Position numbers and translations under genes: made by a program. The notes below the pieces were generated by a model. It worked only from the letters and a program-made list of their open reading frames with translations, did no database searches and had not been told where the DNA came from. A stretch of 64,000 nt of DNA from positions 5,332,001 through 5,396,000 of the forward strand of contig NC_063014.1 of NCBI RefSeq assembly GCF_020509005.1, in the 5' to 3' direction. Source of the DNA: Fulvia fulva. Taxonomy: Eukaryota; Ascomycota; Dothideomycetes; Mycosphaerellales; Mycosphaerellaceae. Positions within the stretch are counted from its first letter, which is position 1. Each line of letters opens with the position of its first letter. Positions 45,134-56,927 of the stretch are shown here, in pieces.

Positions 45134-48100
45134 GTTAGCCCCCGCTCCTAGCCGGTCTCGTCGCGCTACGCCGTATCCTCTCTTCCTATACTACTCCTAC
45201 TAGGCGGTACTATTCTAGCTAGCCCTTCTCTAGTATCTAGGTCGTAATACGCCGTAGGTCCTTAACGTTATTAAGAAGTGCCCTAATCGTCCGGTTCCTC
45301 GCCTTTACTATCTACTCCCCCCTTCCTAGCGACTACCTCGGATAGACGAGGAGTACGTACCGTACGTTCTAGGAGTAATAGCCGTAGGGGCAGCTAGTAT
45401 TCGTGTATTCTAGAACCTTTCTCTATAATAGGTACCCCTAGAGGCCGATGTGTTCGCTTCGTAGTTAGGTTGCTATACTACTCTATACCCTCGTAAGGCG
45501 GTAGTAGATAAGCTTCGGGGGGTACTTAACCGCGGATTTTGTAGCTAACTATTCCTTAGGTTGTCCCGCTAGCTAAGGGCGTCTACTAAACCCTATAACC
45601 TAGTTGTTCTACCTCTCTTTCTATAGTTGCTCTATAAACGCTTTCTTACCTTCCTATTATATTACTAGCTATTCGTCCCTTACCCGGTAGTTCGGCTCGT
45701 TTCCGGGTCGAATACCCTTATACGCTAGTACTAATTCGCGGGCCCTTACGACTATACTAGCGATGACCTTCTATACTAGGTACTATACCGACTTACCTAA
45801 GTAGGAGGTCCGTAGTCCCTAGATATATAGGTCGATCGGCGGTATAGCGGTCTCGTACTTAAGCATTCTTATTAGCATCGACTTATATACCCCGGTGACC
45901 TTCCTTAGGCATTAGTTTTAGATCTTCGCTAGCGGCGCGACGAGTCCCTTTAATAGGTAGGCCCTCTCGCCTAAGGACTATACTTAGCTACTATAGGTAA
46001 GGACTGGCCGTATAATAGCCGTATATAGAAGTCGTGACTACTAAAAGTCCGCCCCCTATATAGACGTAGTAAGCCTCTAGTATAATACTATATTCTATTT
46101 AGCTTTCCGTATTATTACCTATACGTACTTCCTCTACCGTAGCGCCGGGTCTACCTATAGTCCGAGGATCCTAAGCTAATTTACCGGGTTAGTCGTATAC
46201 CCCTATATCTAGATAGAAGTATATATGTTATAAAACTATAGCCGGTACGTAAAGTGTATTAGATTGTACTTTTCTAGGGCAAACCGAGCCCTATACCTTC
46301 TAGCCTAGTCCTCGTAGATCTTGTACTTCTCTTCTAGTAGCCTATAGTTCTCCTTAGTCGAGGAAGACTACGCTAGGATGTTCGTGTCGTCTACGAAGCC
46401 GCTCGTAGCGGAGTTCTAGGATTCTAGGGCTGTGAGTAGCGTCGCTATAAAGAAGAGGAATAGAATAGGTACTAGCGTTAAGCCTTACGGGATTCTAGTA
46501 TAGACTACTTAAAATAGGCTTTTATACTAGCCGACTAGGATCGACGTACTACGGTTTTAGAGGTAGGACCGTACGAAGTTAATAAGCTACTTAGGGAGTC
46601 CTTTCGACCTTAGGATATAGAGTAGCCGCGAGTATAATACGTAGTCGAAGGCTCCCGATATGTCTAGACTAAGTAAGGATACTACCTTGTCCCTATTCTT
46701 ATACTAGATAGCCTTTACCTAAGAGGTAATAAGTTCTATCGTGGATAGCGTCGATCGCTATAGGCGCGTACCTATCTAGGTGTCCGGGAGTAGGGAGTAT
46801 TTCTCTACCGCCTCGGAGAGTCTCGTTATAACTAGCTTCTTAAGCGCCTTCCTAAGAGTATTAAGGAGCGTAATCAGGCGGTACGACTTTACCTATATAT
46901 AGTCTTCCTTTTACGGCTTACGTAGGACTACTATCGTCGATTGTTTAAATACTATCGGGTAGTATCCGGTCTATAGGCAGGCGTTAAAGATCGCTACGAC
47001 TACTAGGGCTAGTTAATCTCTATACTTCTTTAGTAGTTCGTTTAGGATCCTATCCGGCCCCGGGGCTTTCTTCGCCGGTAACTTCCTAAGTATAGAGGTA
47101 ACATCTCCCTCGGATACATTCTATTAGACCGCGATGCTAGGGCCTAGAGGAGTAGAGCTATTTATATCGCTTAGATTAGCCTCGACTAGGGGCGGGAAGA
47201 ACTTGCTAGCTAGTAGACGCGCCTTAGCCTCGGGGTCGCTAACCGGGCTACTAGGCGATTATAGCGCTAGGATAGAGAAGGAGGGGCCCTCTATAGGGTC
47301 CTATCGGGCCTATCTCGCTAGCTTCTATATCCTCGCTAGCTTACTAGCGATTTCTTCTACTATAGCCCTCTAGCCGACTACTTTCTCCCTCTGTATTATA
47401 GCTTTCTTCTATTAGTATACCTCCCTATATACGTTCTAGGCCTCCTCGCTATAGCTGCTCGTCTATACCCGGCGGGCTCTCCTTACTTCTCTTACTACCG
47501 TAGTACACTTTGGCGTCTAGTACGGTTTAGACTATGTCGTTAGTTAGGTAAGCGGAACGTAAAGTAAGGTCACTTTTCTTATTTCGTCTATTAACCCTTA
47601 GACTACCTCGTCTATCTCGTCTTTACTATTGTATTACTACTACGCGATCTAGACTAGCCTCTCGGAGTTATCGAGGTACGCCTAGATATTGGCCTAGTAG
47701 GCCTTTCCCTAGTTTAGCTTAGGGGTTCTCGCTAGTATACGTTATATCTATATCGTAATAGAGGTCCTAACTAGTATATAGTCTAACGACGCCTCGAGTT
47801 TATATTCGATCCTATAGTAGGTTACTTTATAGTAGTAGCTATCTAAGATCTAGGAGAGGTCGATCGTGCCTTAGAGTCCCCCTCTCTTCTAGGTGCCTAG
47901 GTCCTTTAGGGTATTAAGGGCAACTACGTTGCTCGCTATTAAGTCGAGTACTTCGTCGGCTATAGGGTACGGCTATATAAGGCTTTCCTAGGAAGGGTAG
48001 TATACATTGAAGTATCCTACTACAATGTAGTACCCTTGTCTCTTAAGCGTACTGTCTAGGTATCTATAGACCCTAAGGTCGCGGCTAGACCTCGAGGCTA

Positions 48101-48451
48101 GCGGTTATATATATAGGTTGTGTATCTAGGTACTACCTACGTAGAGGGAGGTAATATCGCCCCCGCCTTCTTCGTCTACGTAGTATACTACCTCCTAGTC
48201 GGATTCTAGTATATCCTTACTAATATAGAAGTACGTACGAGGTCTACCGTCGCCTCGTAGGTATATTATATAGCCTAGTAACTTGTAGGTCGTTAGTCTC
48301 TTATAGTACGTGTTAATCTATAGCTCCTAGATTACTAGGACGTAGTAGACGTACGGGTCCGCCTCGTATAGGAAATGGTTTTAGACTATATCCTTACTAT
48401 AGTTAACGTTATACTAGATAATACTAAGCGTATCGAGGCTAGTTATCGTTA
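45134..48451 (-). pseudogene. LINE L-B ORF2, RIPed copy
   Basis: Collinear with 40927-44244. The catalytic FVDD codons survive (complement of about 46385-46400) but numerous TGG and CAG codons have become TAG. A 237-bp antisense open stretch at 47134-47373 is only a shadow. Confidence 0.88.
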
Positions 48452-49715
48452 TCGACAATTATTTCCTCTATAATGTCCTATATCCTACTACCTTATACGT
48501 CCTAGTCTACGCCTATCGGCTATATACTAAAGGGGAGCCGGGCCTAGTTAGATTCCCTCGCCGTAGCTAGTAGAGCACGTGGCCTCCCGTACGCCCTAGG
48601 TTACGTATCCTTTATATTATTCTCGGCCCTAGGGCGCTTATATCCGACCGCCGCTAGCTAGTTTCGGTATAGGCTAGCCTTACGGTCGCCGTAGAATCTT
48701 AGGGCGACGGTTCTATTTATAATTGCCTTGTTTTTACTAGTTTCCGCTATAGGCATTCCGCGCTATACGATAGGTAGTGCCCCGGACAGTTCGCGTACCG
48801 TCTCGTAGCCGATATATAGTCCCTAGATATATAGTCTCCTATATAGTTCGAGTAGACCTACTTATTTATACACGTATAGGTATAGTGTCTATACTATTAG
48901 CATTTGAAGTATTAGAGGACACGAAAGGATAAGGAGTGCTTTTCTACTATCTTAAGGCTATATTACTAGATTAGGCCTTATTCTATCGCTAGATCCGCCG
49001 CTTTCGCGTCTTATAGCTATACTATTAGCGCCGAGGCCTTCTTGCCTTCTAGCTATTTCCTATAGAGCTAAGTCGCCTTCTAGATTAGAGAGTTAAGAGT
49101 GACCGGGTTGTCCTCTTAGAGAGTACGTAGGTGACCTTAGTTAGTTAGGTCGAACTCCTTAGGTATATCGTAGACTAGGATCGTAAATTACTTCGATAAG
49201 ACCTTCGCTAATGCCGTAACCTTAGATATCTACTATAGCTATACCTCTAGGTACCTCCTAGTAGTAGTAGAGCTAGTATAGATCTATAGAGTGCCGTTAG
49301 ACTATTAGTTCACTACGACTACCCCTAGTTAGTTAATTCGTTAGGCGAGCTCCTTATTTAATAGCTTCGTAACTTCGGCCTAGTCTTCCTTTACTATAAT
49401 ACGGATTGTAACTATATCGTACGTTAGGCGGGGGCCTAGTATCGATACCGCGACCGATACCTAGCTATAGGGGTATTAATTCCGAGTGGCCTTACTAACC
49501 GCCTAAGACGTCGTCCTTATTTCTTATTACCCTCGGTAATACGACAGTATAAGCGCCGTACGTAGCTAAGTAATTATTACCTATAGAGACCGGTATAGGA
49601 GCTGATCGTTAGTTTCTATACTTTTTACGTCCTCTATAAGTTGCTACTAGTTATCTTAGGGGAGCTTCGCCTATAGAGCCGTAGGCGCCGGTAGTACCGT
49701 AGCCTAGGCTACTAT
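48438..49715 (-). pseudogene. LINE L-B ORF1, RIPed copy
   Basis: Collinear with 39663-40940. The start codon is lost (ATG to ATA at the complement of 49713-49715) and stops are frequent. Zinc-knuckle Cys and His codons are partly changed to Tyr. Confidence 0.85.
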
Positions 49716-49955
49716 TACCTAGGAGTTGCTTAATGTAGCTAGGCACCTCCGCGGCGTTTAGAGCTAAAGAAACAGGGTGAAGAGAACTTTAAGCTATCTA
49801 AATTAAATAAGGTAGAACTCCCTCAATTCTAGGGGCAGTAGCCTACTTTATAGATCGTTAGAATAGCCTTAATAAGAGCTTTCGAATATGTCGTGTTTAG
49901 CGATATCCCGTAGGATATAGAGTAAGCGCGATAATACTATCGTTCTATATACTTA

Positions 49956-50329
49956 GTCGAGCTAAATAGCGAAGCTATACTATATAGGTTGATTAACTCC
50001 GCTATACTCTTAAACGAGGTAACGATAAGGGATACGAACATTCCCCTAGATACGGACGGGTTCTCGGAAGACTTTACTAGGTATAGAGTAGCCAGTTTAG
50101 TAGACTTGTTTTCGGGGTACGACTAGATCACGCTTAACGAAAGTAGCCGAGACTTAATGGCCTTTATAACGCCTCTTAGGCTTATACGGTATATAACGTT
50201 ACTATAGGGTACGACAAACTTAGTTACTTAGTTCGTACCGGTAGTAACTAAGGTGTTAATAGACTATATTTCTTACTAAGCAAAACTATTTCTCGACGAT
50301 ATCGGCGTAAAAGGTCCTACTACGGACTA
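49956..50329 (+). pseudogene. Gypsy D Pol, RT palm piece, RIPed
   Basis: It continues from 44948: VELNSEAILYRLINSAI, then RVASLVDLFSGYD, DLMAFITPL and catalytic FLDD at 50289-50300. It is cut by the solo LTR. Confidence 0.85.
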
Positions 50330-50563
50330 TGTTAAACAGGTACGAGTTGCGTAGTAGTAGAAGACGGCGGATCACACAAAAGACGAAGAAGGACCTAATA
50401 GGATAGCGTGTATCTATATACAGTATCGCCGGTGTTAGTATAGGTAGATACTAGGTGTCCGGATGTTTGCTAGCCTATGGGCTGGCAAACCCTAATCACG
50501 TGATCTCGTCACATGACACACCCACACCTATATGCTTGTCCTGCGGCCTGTATGTTCTTAATA
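50330..50563 (-). repeat. Solo LTR of copia family F, lightly mutated
   Basis: 234 bp with target copies GACTA at 50325-50329 and 50564-50568. It retains many CpA/TpG sites. It contains an 11-bp stem inverted repeat (50465-50490) and the palindrome ATCACGTGAT with an E-box core (50495-50504). Confidence 0.9.
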
Positions 50564-51310
50564 GACTATAGTAACGCTTAGGTAGAGCCTAGCCTTCGAC
50601 GATAGGTCGTAGAACATATTATATCCCTTAATCTTATTCTTACGGACCTAGAGAGGGCCGGAGCGGTAGTCGTAGAGGAGAAGTCGTAGTGGCTTTATAA
50701 GACCCTAAAGATCGTAGGCTATATTATAAGCCCGAGCGGCCGCTATCTAGATCCTAAGGTAGTAGCTAAAATCTTGAACTAGCTAACCCTAAAGTACGTA
50801 AAGGACGTTCGAGTTTATATTAGGATCTATATTTACTTCCGGATTTAGGTCCCCTAGTTCGTAGTCGTCGCTCGGCTAATATATAAGTTTTTAAGGAAGG
50901 ACGTCGAGTTTATCTAGACTAAAGATAAGTAGTTCTCGAAAGAGAACCTAGCAAGATTTATAGTAATAATACCAGCGTTAGTAACTATCTCCTATACCCT
51001 AGGAGCTAGTAGGATCTTCGTTTCTATTTACGCGAGTAGTATTAGGTCGGGTATATAATATCGTAGGAATTACTAGATAATACTCGACGAAGATACCTAG
51101 TAAGGTATAAGAGCGGTACCTAGAACGTAAACTAGGCTAAGTACAATATAGGAAAGCGGGAGTGCCTCGGAGTGCTAAAGGGCCTTAGGAAGGTATAGCG
51201 CTACCTCGTAGGAGTAGACTTTATCCTCGAAGTTAATACTAAAACGCTAGTATAGTAGTTAAATTAGCTAGTATCCGATATTCTAAACTCTATAATAGTA
51301 AGGTAGGTTA
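50564..51310 (+). pseudogene. Gypsy D Pol, RT thumb and RNase H piece, RIPed
   Basis: It reads LKIVGYIISPSGRYLDPKVV, then IIPALVTISYTLGASRIFVS (RNase H start), then SASEC.RALGRY. The frame resumes beyond copia E at 56933. Confidence 0.82.
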
Positions 51311-51546
51311 TGTTAAGATGTAGCATCTCAAAGGGAGTCAACAATCAGGAAGTGATCTGGCAGCCTGAGGCATCCACAATGACTCAGCTTGTAGGGAGAT
51401 ACCTTCTCTCCCCTTTAGCTTAGATAGACATCTAACACAATCAACATATTGGTTCCTGATATATTGCTGCATGCTCGTGCTATTAGTCAGTTGAAGATTG
51501 ATCTCTTACTCCACTCCGCTGCCATCCACCCGTACCTGTTTTAACA
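51311..51546 (+). repeat. 5' LTR of copia E
   Basis: TGTTAAGATGTAGC...CCTGTTTTAACA, 236 bp. The promoter should lie here; gatatattgc near 51460 is a possible TATA element. Confidence 0.93.
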
Positions 51547-51559
51547 GGTTATGAGCCCG
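51547..51559 (+). promoter_or_regulatory. Primer-binding site, anticodon arm of initiator tRNA-Met
   Basis: GGTTATGAGCCC starts right after the LTR and is the reverse complement of GGGCTCATAACC, the anticodon stem-loop of eukaryotic initiator tRNA-Met (CAT anticodon). This matches internal, half-tRNA priming as known for Drosophila copia rather than a 3'-end primer. Confidence 0.85.
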
Positions 51560-51994
51560 GGTTTGTGCAGGAATAAGAGCAACCTATATCAGTACAGGTT
51601 ACTTGTATCCCTTGCTATCGTAGCAGAAAACATCTGGGAATCAGAAGTCTACCCCGTCTATCCTATCAAGGAGCTTAGTTCGATACTAAGTGATAGGTAA
51701 CCCAGACAAGGACTCTGTGCGGCTTACTCAAAGCCAATACCTTGAAGATACTCTGTAGGCAGAACTGCATCGAGATACTATCAAGAAGGACTTCAAGTAA
51801 GTCATTTGAAGCTCTGCTAGGAGAGACAGACCTGTGTCCTAGCCCCGAGACCTCACACCGCTCCTTCTTTACTTTACCAAGCAGGCCTTGGTATCCACAC
51901 CTACGAACTTTCCCATTCTACACCAGAAGCCTCAGCAGGATCTGAGCCACCACCTTGGAACATACACACCTTGTTTCATTACATCCAATTTATT

Positions 51995-54900
51995 ATGGAT
52001 TCATACCAAGAGAAGACAGAGGAGAAGGGAGGCAAAATCCCAATTCTTGGGAGGGACAATTGGAAGAGATGGTTCAACCTTCAGAGATACAAGATGGAGA
52101 GCCAATCAGCATTCTTTGCAATTGATGACCTAATGGAAGTGTCTTTTGACAACATCAAGGGCAAGACTCTGAAACTCTAAGAAGAGGCTACAACCAAAGA
52201 GATCCTCAATACGCCAACATGGACAAGACACAATGCAGTATGCAACTTCAGTATCCTTAGTAGGATCACAGAAGAAGATGAATTTGAGCTTGAGGGCTCA
52301 TGTGAATCTGGAAGAGCTGCTGAGAAGTGGGTGTATCTCTGGAACAAGTATAGCCAGGTGCTACCAACCCATGCACATGAGCTCACAAAGCAATTTGTGA
52401 CCTTTGAGATGAGTGAAGAGTTCACCATCAGATCTGCATGGACACACCTGGTTTCTCTTGGAAAAAGGATTGCTGATGTTGACCCAGAGGGTCAGCATTA
52501 CAGGAAAGCTGATGTGAGGATGACCCAGCTCTTAAGCTCACTGCCACCTGACTACCATGTAGCCAGGGATACTATCATGGCTCAGCCAAAGATGGATCAT
52601 GAAAGGACCTTAAAGATCCTTGAAGCTCAAGAAGCCAGGTTGGATCCCTCTAAGGCTGAGTATGGCATGGCAGCCACCTGGGTCAAGCCCTCAGGTCTAG
52701 CAAGACCACTCTCCTGCCTTCTCTGTGAGAAGGATCATCTGATCAAGGACTGCCCTAGTTTGCCTGAGGCAAGAAAGGTCCTTAGATCTCATTCCCAACC
52801 ACCATCTTCCCAGAATACAACACATGTCAAGAAGAAGAGAACTCCACCACCCACTTCAAGGAGGACACCAAGAGAGAAGTCCTCTATGGAAGAACTTAAG
52901 AAAATGGTGAAGAAACTCAGCTCTGACATGCTGTCACTCCAGAAGAACCAGGCCCAGTCTTATACCTCTAAAGCAAAGAAGACTGGAAAAGGTTTCTCCG
53001 CCCAAGAGTCACCATGCAGCTCATCCCCAGAGACAATGTCTGATGATGATGAGTATGATGAAGTGGCTCACTCAACTGCAGAAGTCCAAGGCAAGTTCCC
53101 CTCGTCAGAGTGGTTACTTGACTCCTGTGCTTCATCCCATATGACTGACCAAAGCTGCCTCTTTAGATCTATGACTCCCTTGACAAGGAAGAAATGGATC
53201 AAAGTGGGAGGTGGGTTTTTATTGGCCACTCATATTGGGAATGCAGAGATGAGTGGGAGAGCTGGCAGAAAAGTTGTTTTGGAAGATGTCCTGCTTGTAC
53301 CCAAGCTAGGAGTGAACCTGGTTTCATGGAACCAGTTTAGCAAGCAGTTTGGTGTGCAACCTCCATCATTTTCTCTTGTTTCCCCCTCTGGTGAGACTGT
53401 TGTCCAGACAAAGCTCCTTGGGGGGGTTCCATTCATTGATGAGATTTCTCCTCTCCTACAAGAACGGGCACATTACTCATCATGTGCACCACCAATGGAG
53501 AATGCCTTTGTGACTGCTCAATCAGAGACCGACCTGAAGCAGTGGGAGCTTTGGCATAGAAGATTTGCACACTTTGGGAAGAATTTGCTCCAGAATCTTC
53601 ACAAGGTAACAGACTTGAAAGAACCCATTCCTATCCCTAAGGATGGCTTTCACCAGTGCAGAGTATGCTCAATAGCAAAGATGAAGAAGTACAAAGGCAA
53701 AGTTACAGAGAGAAGACCTGAAAGACTTGCCCTTGTATCTATTGACATATGTGGCCCACTACCAATCTCAAGACTAGGATTCAAATACTGGCTTGAGATT
53801 GTTGACAACTTCTCTAGGAAGAAGTGGACCTTTCCTCTTAGGAAAAGAGAAGATGCTCCAGTTGCTCTCCAGAACTGGAAGATCAAAGCAGAGAGGAAAT
53901 CATCAGCGCAGCTGAAAGCAGTAAGACTTGACAATGCAAAAGAACTTATTGCATTAGTGAAGCAGTGGGAGAAGGATTTGGGGATTGGGCTCGAGCCGAC
54001 TGAGGCATACAACTCTCTACAGAATGGACCAGTTGAGAGGTCAATACAAACCTCAGAGGACTCTATAAGGGCAATGCTTGAAGAGGCTAAAATGCCGGTT
54101 GAATTTTGGCCTGAAGCACTAGAGGCCCAAACTTATATGAGGAACAAACTGCCAAATGGCCCAGATTACGATGGGTTCAAGGTTTCACCAGATGAGGCTT
54201 TTGATGGTATCAAACCGACCATCAACCATTTGAAAGTTTGGGGATGCAAAGCTGTTGTCTATATGGACACAAGATCCCAACCTCAATGGGCAAGAAGTGA
54301 CAAGCTAATGAATAGGGGTAAAGAAGCAGTGTTTATTGGGTATGTTGAAAACACAGCTAAAGCCTGGCTCTTTTGGGAACCAGACATGAGAGCTGTTAAA
54401 CAACACACACATGCAGACTTCTTTGAGGACCAGCCTGGAGGTGATATGGGTCTCAATGTTCCAACATTGAATCTACCAAGCAGTGCACCAGCTAGGAAGC
54501 CCTTAGGAAGGCCGAGGAAGAACGTATCCTTAGGACAATCTACCTACCATTCAGGCGTCCATCAGAGCCCCCCCGAAATAGATCAGCCAATTGAGAGCCC
54601 TAAAGTCGCTCAGCCGAGAAAGCTGTTTGTGCAACTTCCCCAGCCTCCGGAGAACGTAGGGGAATTTCAGAAAATCGATCAGCCAATTGAGAGAAGCTCC
54701 CTAGATCCCCAGGAAATAGACGTTACTAGGTCACAAGTGACGGTCCCTAAATCATCCCTTGGAAAGAGAAAGGCTGACTATGATGTTGAGGGCTATGACA
54801 TGAAACAGAAAGCCCCAAGATCCATGGTCCCTAAGCCCGAACTAACCACTGAAGTGGGAGAAGCAATGGACCTCTCAGAGAACCTTGCTGCTTTTCACCA

Positions 54901-56626
54901 AGCTTTCTTTGTAGCCATGCAATCAGTGGACAGTTCAATACCATGGGATAGCGAATTCCTGGAAGAAGTTGAGGAAATGGCCTTTGCAGCAACTGTAGAA
55001 GCCATTGCATACAAGCAAGAGGTCCCAATTCCAAAATCCTACAAGGATGCTGTGAATGACAAGAAATGGGGACATCTTTGGAAGGAAGCAATCCAAAAGG
55101 AACTAGATGCTCTACAGAGTAACAACACCTGGGAAAATTCTGTTCCACCAAAAGGAGCAAATCTGGTTACATCAAGATGGGTCTTTGATATTAAGAGAAG
55201 CATTAGTGGAGCTATTGAAAAGTTCAAGGCTAGACTAGTTGCAAGGGGCTTCTCACAGAAGTTTGGTGTTGACTTTATGGAGACATTTGCACCTACAGTA
55301 AGACAGGACACCCTTAGGGTGTTTATGGCTATTGTGTGTAAGAAGGATCTTCATCTTCACCAAGTGGATGTGAACAATGCATTCACAGAAAGCACCCTCC
55401 ATGAAGACATCTTCATGTTACCACCACCAGGAGTTGAGCTTCCACCAAACATGGTGTTCAAAATCCTCAAAAGCTTGTATGGACTTAAGCAAGCAGCTAG
55501 AGATTGGAATCAACTCTGTGTGTCAAAGCTCAGAGAGATTGGATTCACACAGTCAGAAGTGGATCCATGCCTACTTATCCATAAGAAGAGGGAGATCATA
55601 ATCCTTATACATGTGGATGACATTCCAATTGCTGCACCAAAGTTGACAGATGTTCTCTGGTTCAAAAGAGAACTTGGCAAGATCTTCAAGATCAAAGATC
55701 TAGGTGAACCTGAAAAGATCCTTGGCATGAGAGTCACAAGGGACAGGAAGAGAGGAATCCTGAAACTTGACCAAGGACACTTTGTTAGGGACAGCCTAGC
55801 CAAGATGGGAATGAACCATGAGAAGGCAGCACCTACACACTCACCCATGGACAGCTATGAGGCCCTCAAACCTTCAAGCCACATGGATGAGAGGTGTGAC
55901 AAGGCAGAGTACCAGAGTATTAATGGTACTTGGATGTGGCCAGCAACAATCACAAGGCCAGACATTGCTTTTGCCCTAGGAAGGATGAGCTCATTTGTGA
56001 GTGACCCATCCACCTACCACATGAAGGCTTTGAAGAAGATCACTAGGTACCTAAGATCATACCCTGATCTAGGACTTCAGTTCTCAAAGTCTGGAAAAGG
56101 ACACCTTATTGGATACTGTGATTCTGATTATGCAATGGACAAAGCAGACAGAGTCTCAATCCTTGGGTATGTCTTCTTCCTCTGTGGGGCACCAGTTTCT
56201 TGGATGAGCAAGAAGCAAAAGTCTGTAGCAACATCCACAATGGAGGCTGAATACATGGCTATGAATGCATGTGCGAAGCAGTCCCAATTCCTAGCTTCAC
56301 TGCTGAGGGAAATGGATTGTCCAGAGTTAGTGGGAGACTGTTCCCATCAACCAAGAATCACTGGAAACCAGGAGACTGTATCAAATTTGAGACCAGTCCA
56401 ATTAAGAGGTGACAATCAAGCTGCCCTCACCCTAGTGAAAGATGCACATGTTCATGACAAGTCGAAGCACATTGACATTGCCTATAACGCTGTTAGGAAA
56501 CTTTGGTGGAGGAGGCTTATTGCTGTTGAGTACACCCCAACCTCTGAGATGGTTGCAGACGGGTTTACAAAACCAAAGACTGGTCCACACTTCCAGAGGT
56601 TTGTAAGCCAGCTGAACCTGTCATAA
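51995..56626 (+). CDS. Copia E Gag-Pol polyprotein, about 1,542 aa with one in-frame stop
   Basis: The frame runs from ATG 51995 to TAA 56624-56626 and is broken once, by TAA at 52178-52180 (codon 62; CAA is the likely original). Domains from the N-terminus: Gag; a zinc knuckle C-x2-C-x3-H-x4-C (CLLCEKDHLIKDC, residue about 241); a protease motif WLLDSCASSHMT (Asp about 376, with Cys in place of the usual Gly). The integrase follows with an HHCC zinc region (53560-53680) and catalytic Asp/Asp/Glu in DICGP, LDNAKE and NGPVERS (53743 to 54035). RT is next, with IHVDD (VDD at 55613-55621), then RNase H (CDSDYAMD, SKKQKSVATSTMEAEYMA, DNQAALTLV, KHIDIAYN). Gag and Pol share one frame. From codon 63 on it is open. 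Confidence 0.92.
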
Positions 56627-56691
56627 AAAGGTCCAAGTACTATTGACAGGAAGTGAGCAGACTGTAACCTCCCATACGAGATGAGTGGGAG

Positions 56692-56927
56692 TGTTAAGAT
56701 GTAGCATCTCAAAGGGAGTCAACAATCAGGAAGTGATCTGGCAGCCTGAGGCATCCACAATGACTCAGCTTGTAGGGAGATACCTTCTCTCCCCTTTAGC
56801 TTAGATAGACATCTAACACAATCAACATATTGGTTCCTGATATATTGCTGCATGCTCGTGCTATTAGTCAGTTGAAGATTGATCTCTTACTCCACTCCGC
56901 TGCCATCCACCCGTACCTGTTTTAACA
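56692..56927 (+). repeat. 3' LTR of copia E
   Basis: I see no difference from the 5' LTR, so the insertion is recent. Confidence 0.93.

Larger units (their letters stand above)
44949..49955 (-). mobile_element. LINE family L-B, copy 2, inverted and heavily RIPed
   Basis: Same family as 39506-44418, in reverse orientation 530 bp away. The (GATA)n tail is at the left; target copies gtcgagctgaata (44936-44948) and gtcgagctaaata (49956-49968) differ by one G/A change. Coordinates map to copy 1 as 89378 minus position, with no net indel from the ORF1 start to the ORF2 end. It carries about 83 bp more at its 5' end (49873-49955) than copy 1. Confidence 0.92.
51311..56927 (+). mobile_element. Ty1/copia retrotransposon E, nearly intact, young
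   Basis: The 236-bp LTRs (51311-51546 and 56692-56927) look identical base for base. The target duplication is GGTTA (51306-51310 and 56928-56932). A primer-binding site follows the 5' LTR, then a 448-nt leader, one gag-pol frame and a purine-rich tract (gagatgagtgggag) before the 3' LTR. There is no general RIP. It inserted into already RIPed gypsy D: the neighbouring D codons carry TAG. Confidence 0.95.

Noticed and set aside
47134..47373. 79-codon plus frame in the RIPed L-B LINE
   Set aside because: It matches the antisense frame of the intact ORF2 and is a shadow.
51742..52180. Small ORFs in the leader of copia E as separate genes
   Set aside because: 51995-52180 is the start of the Gag-Pol frame before its single stop; the others overlap it out of phase and have no support.
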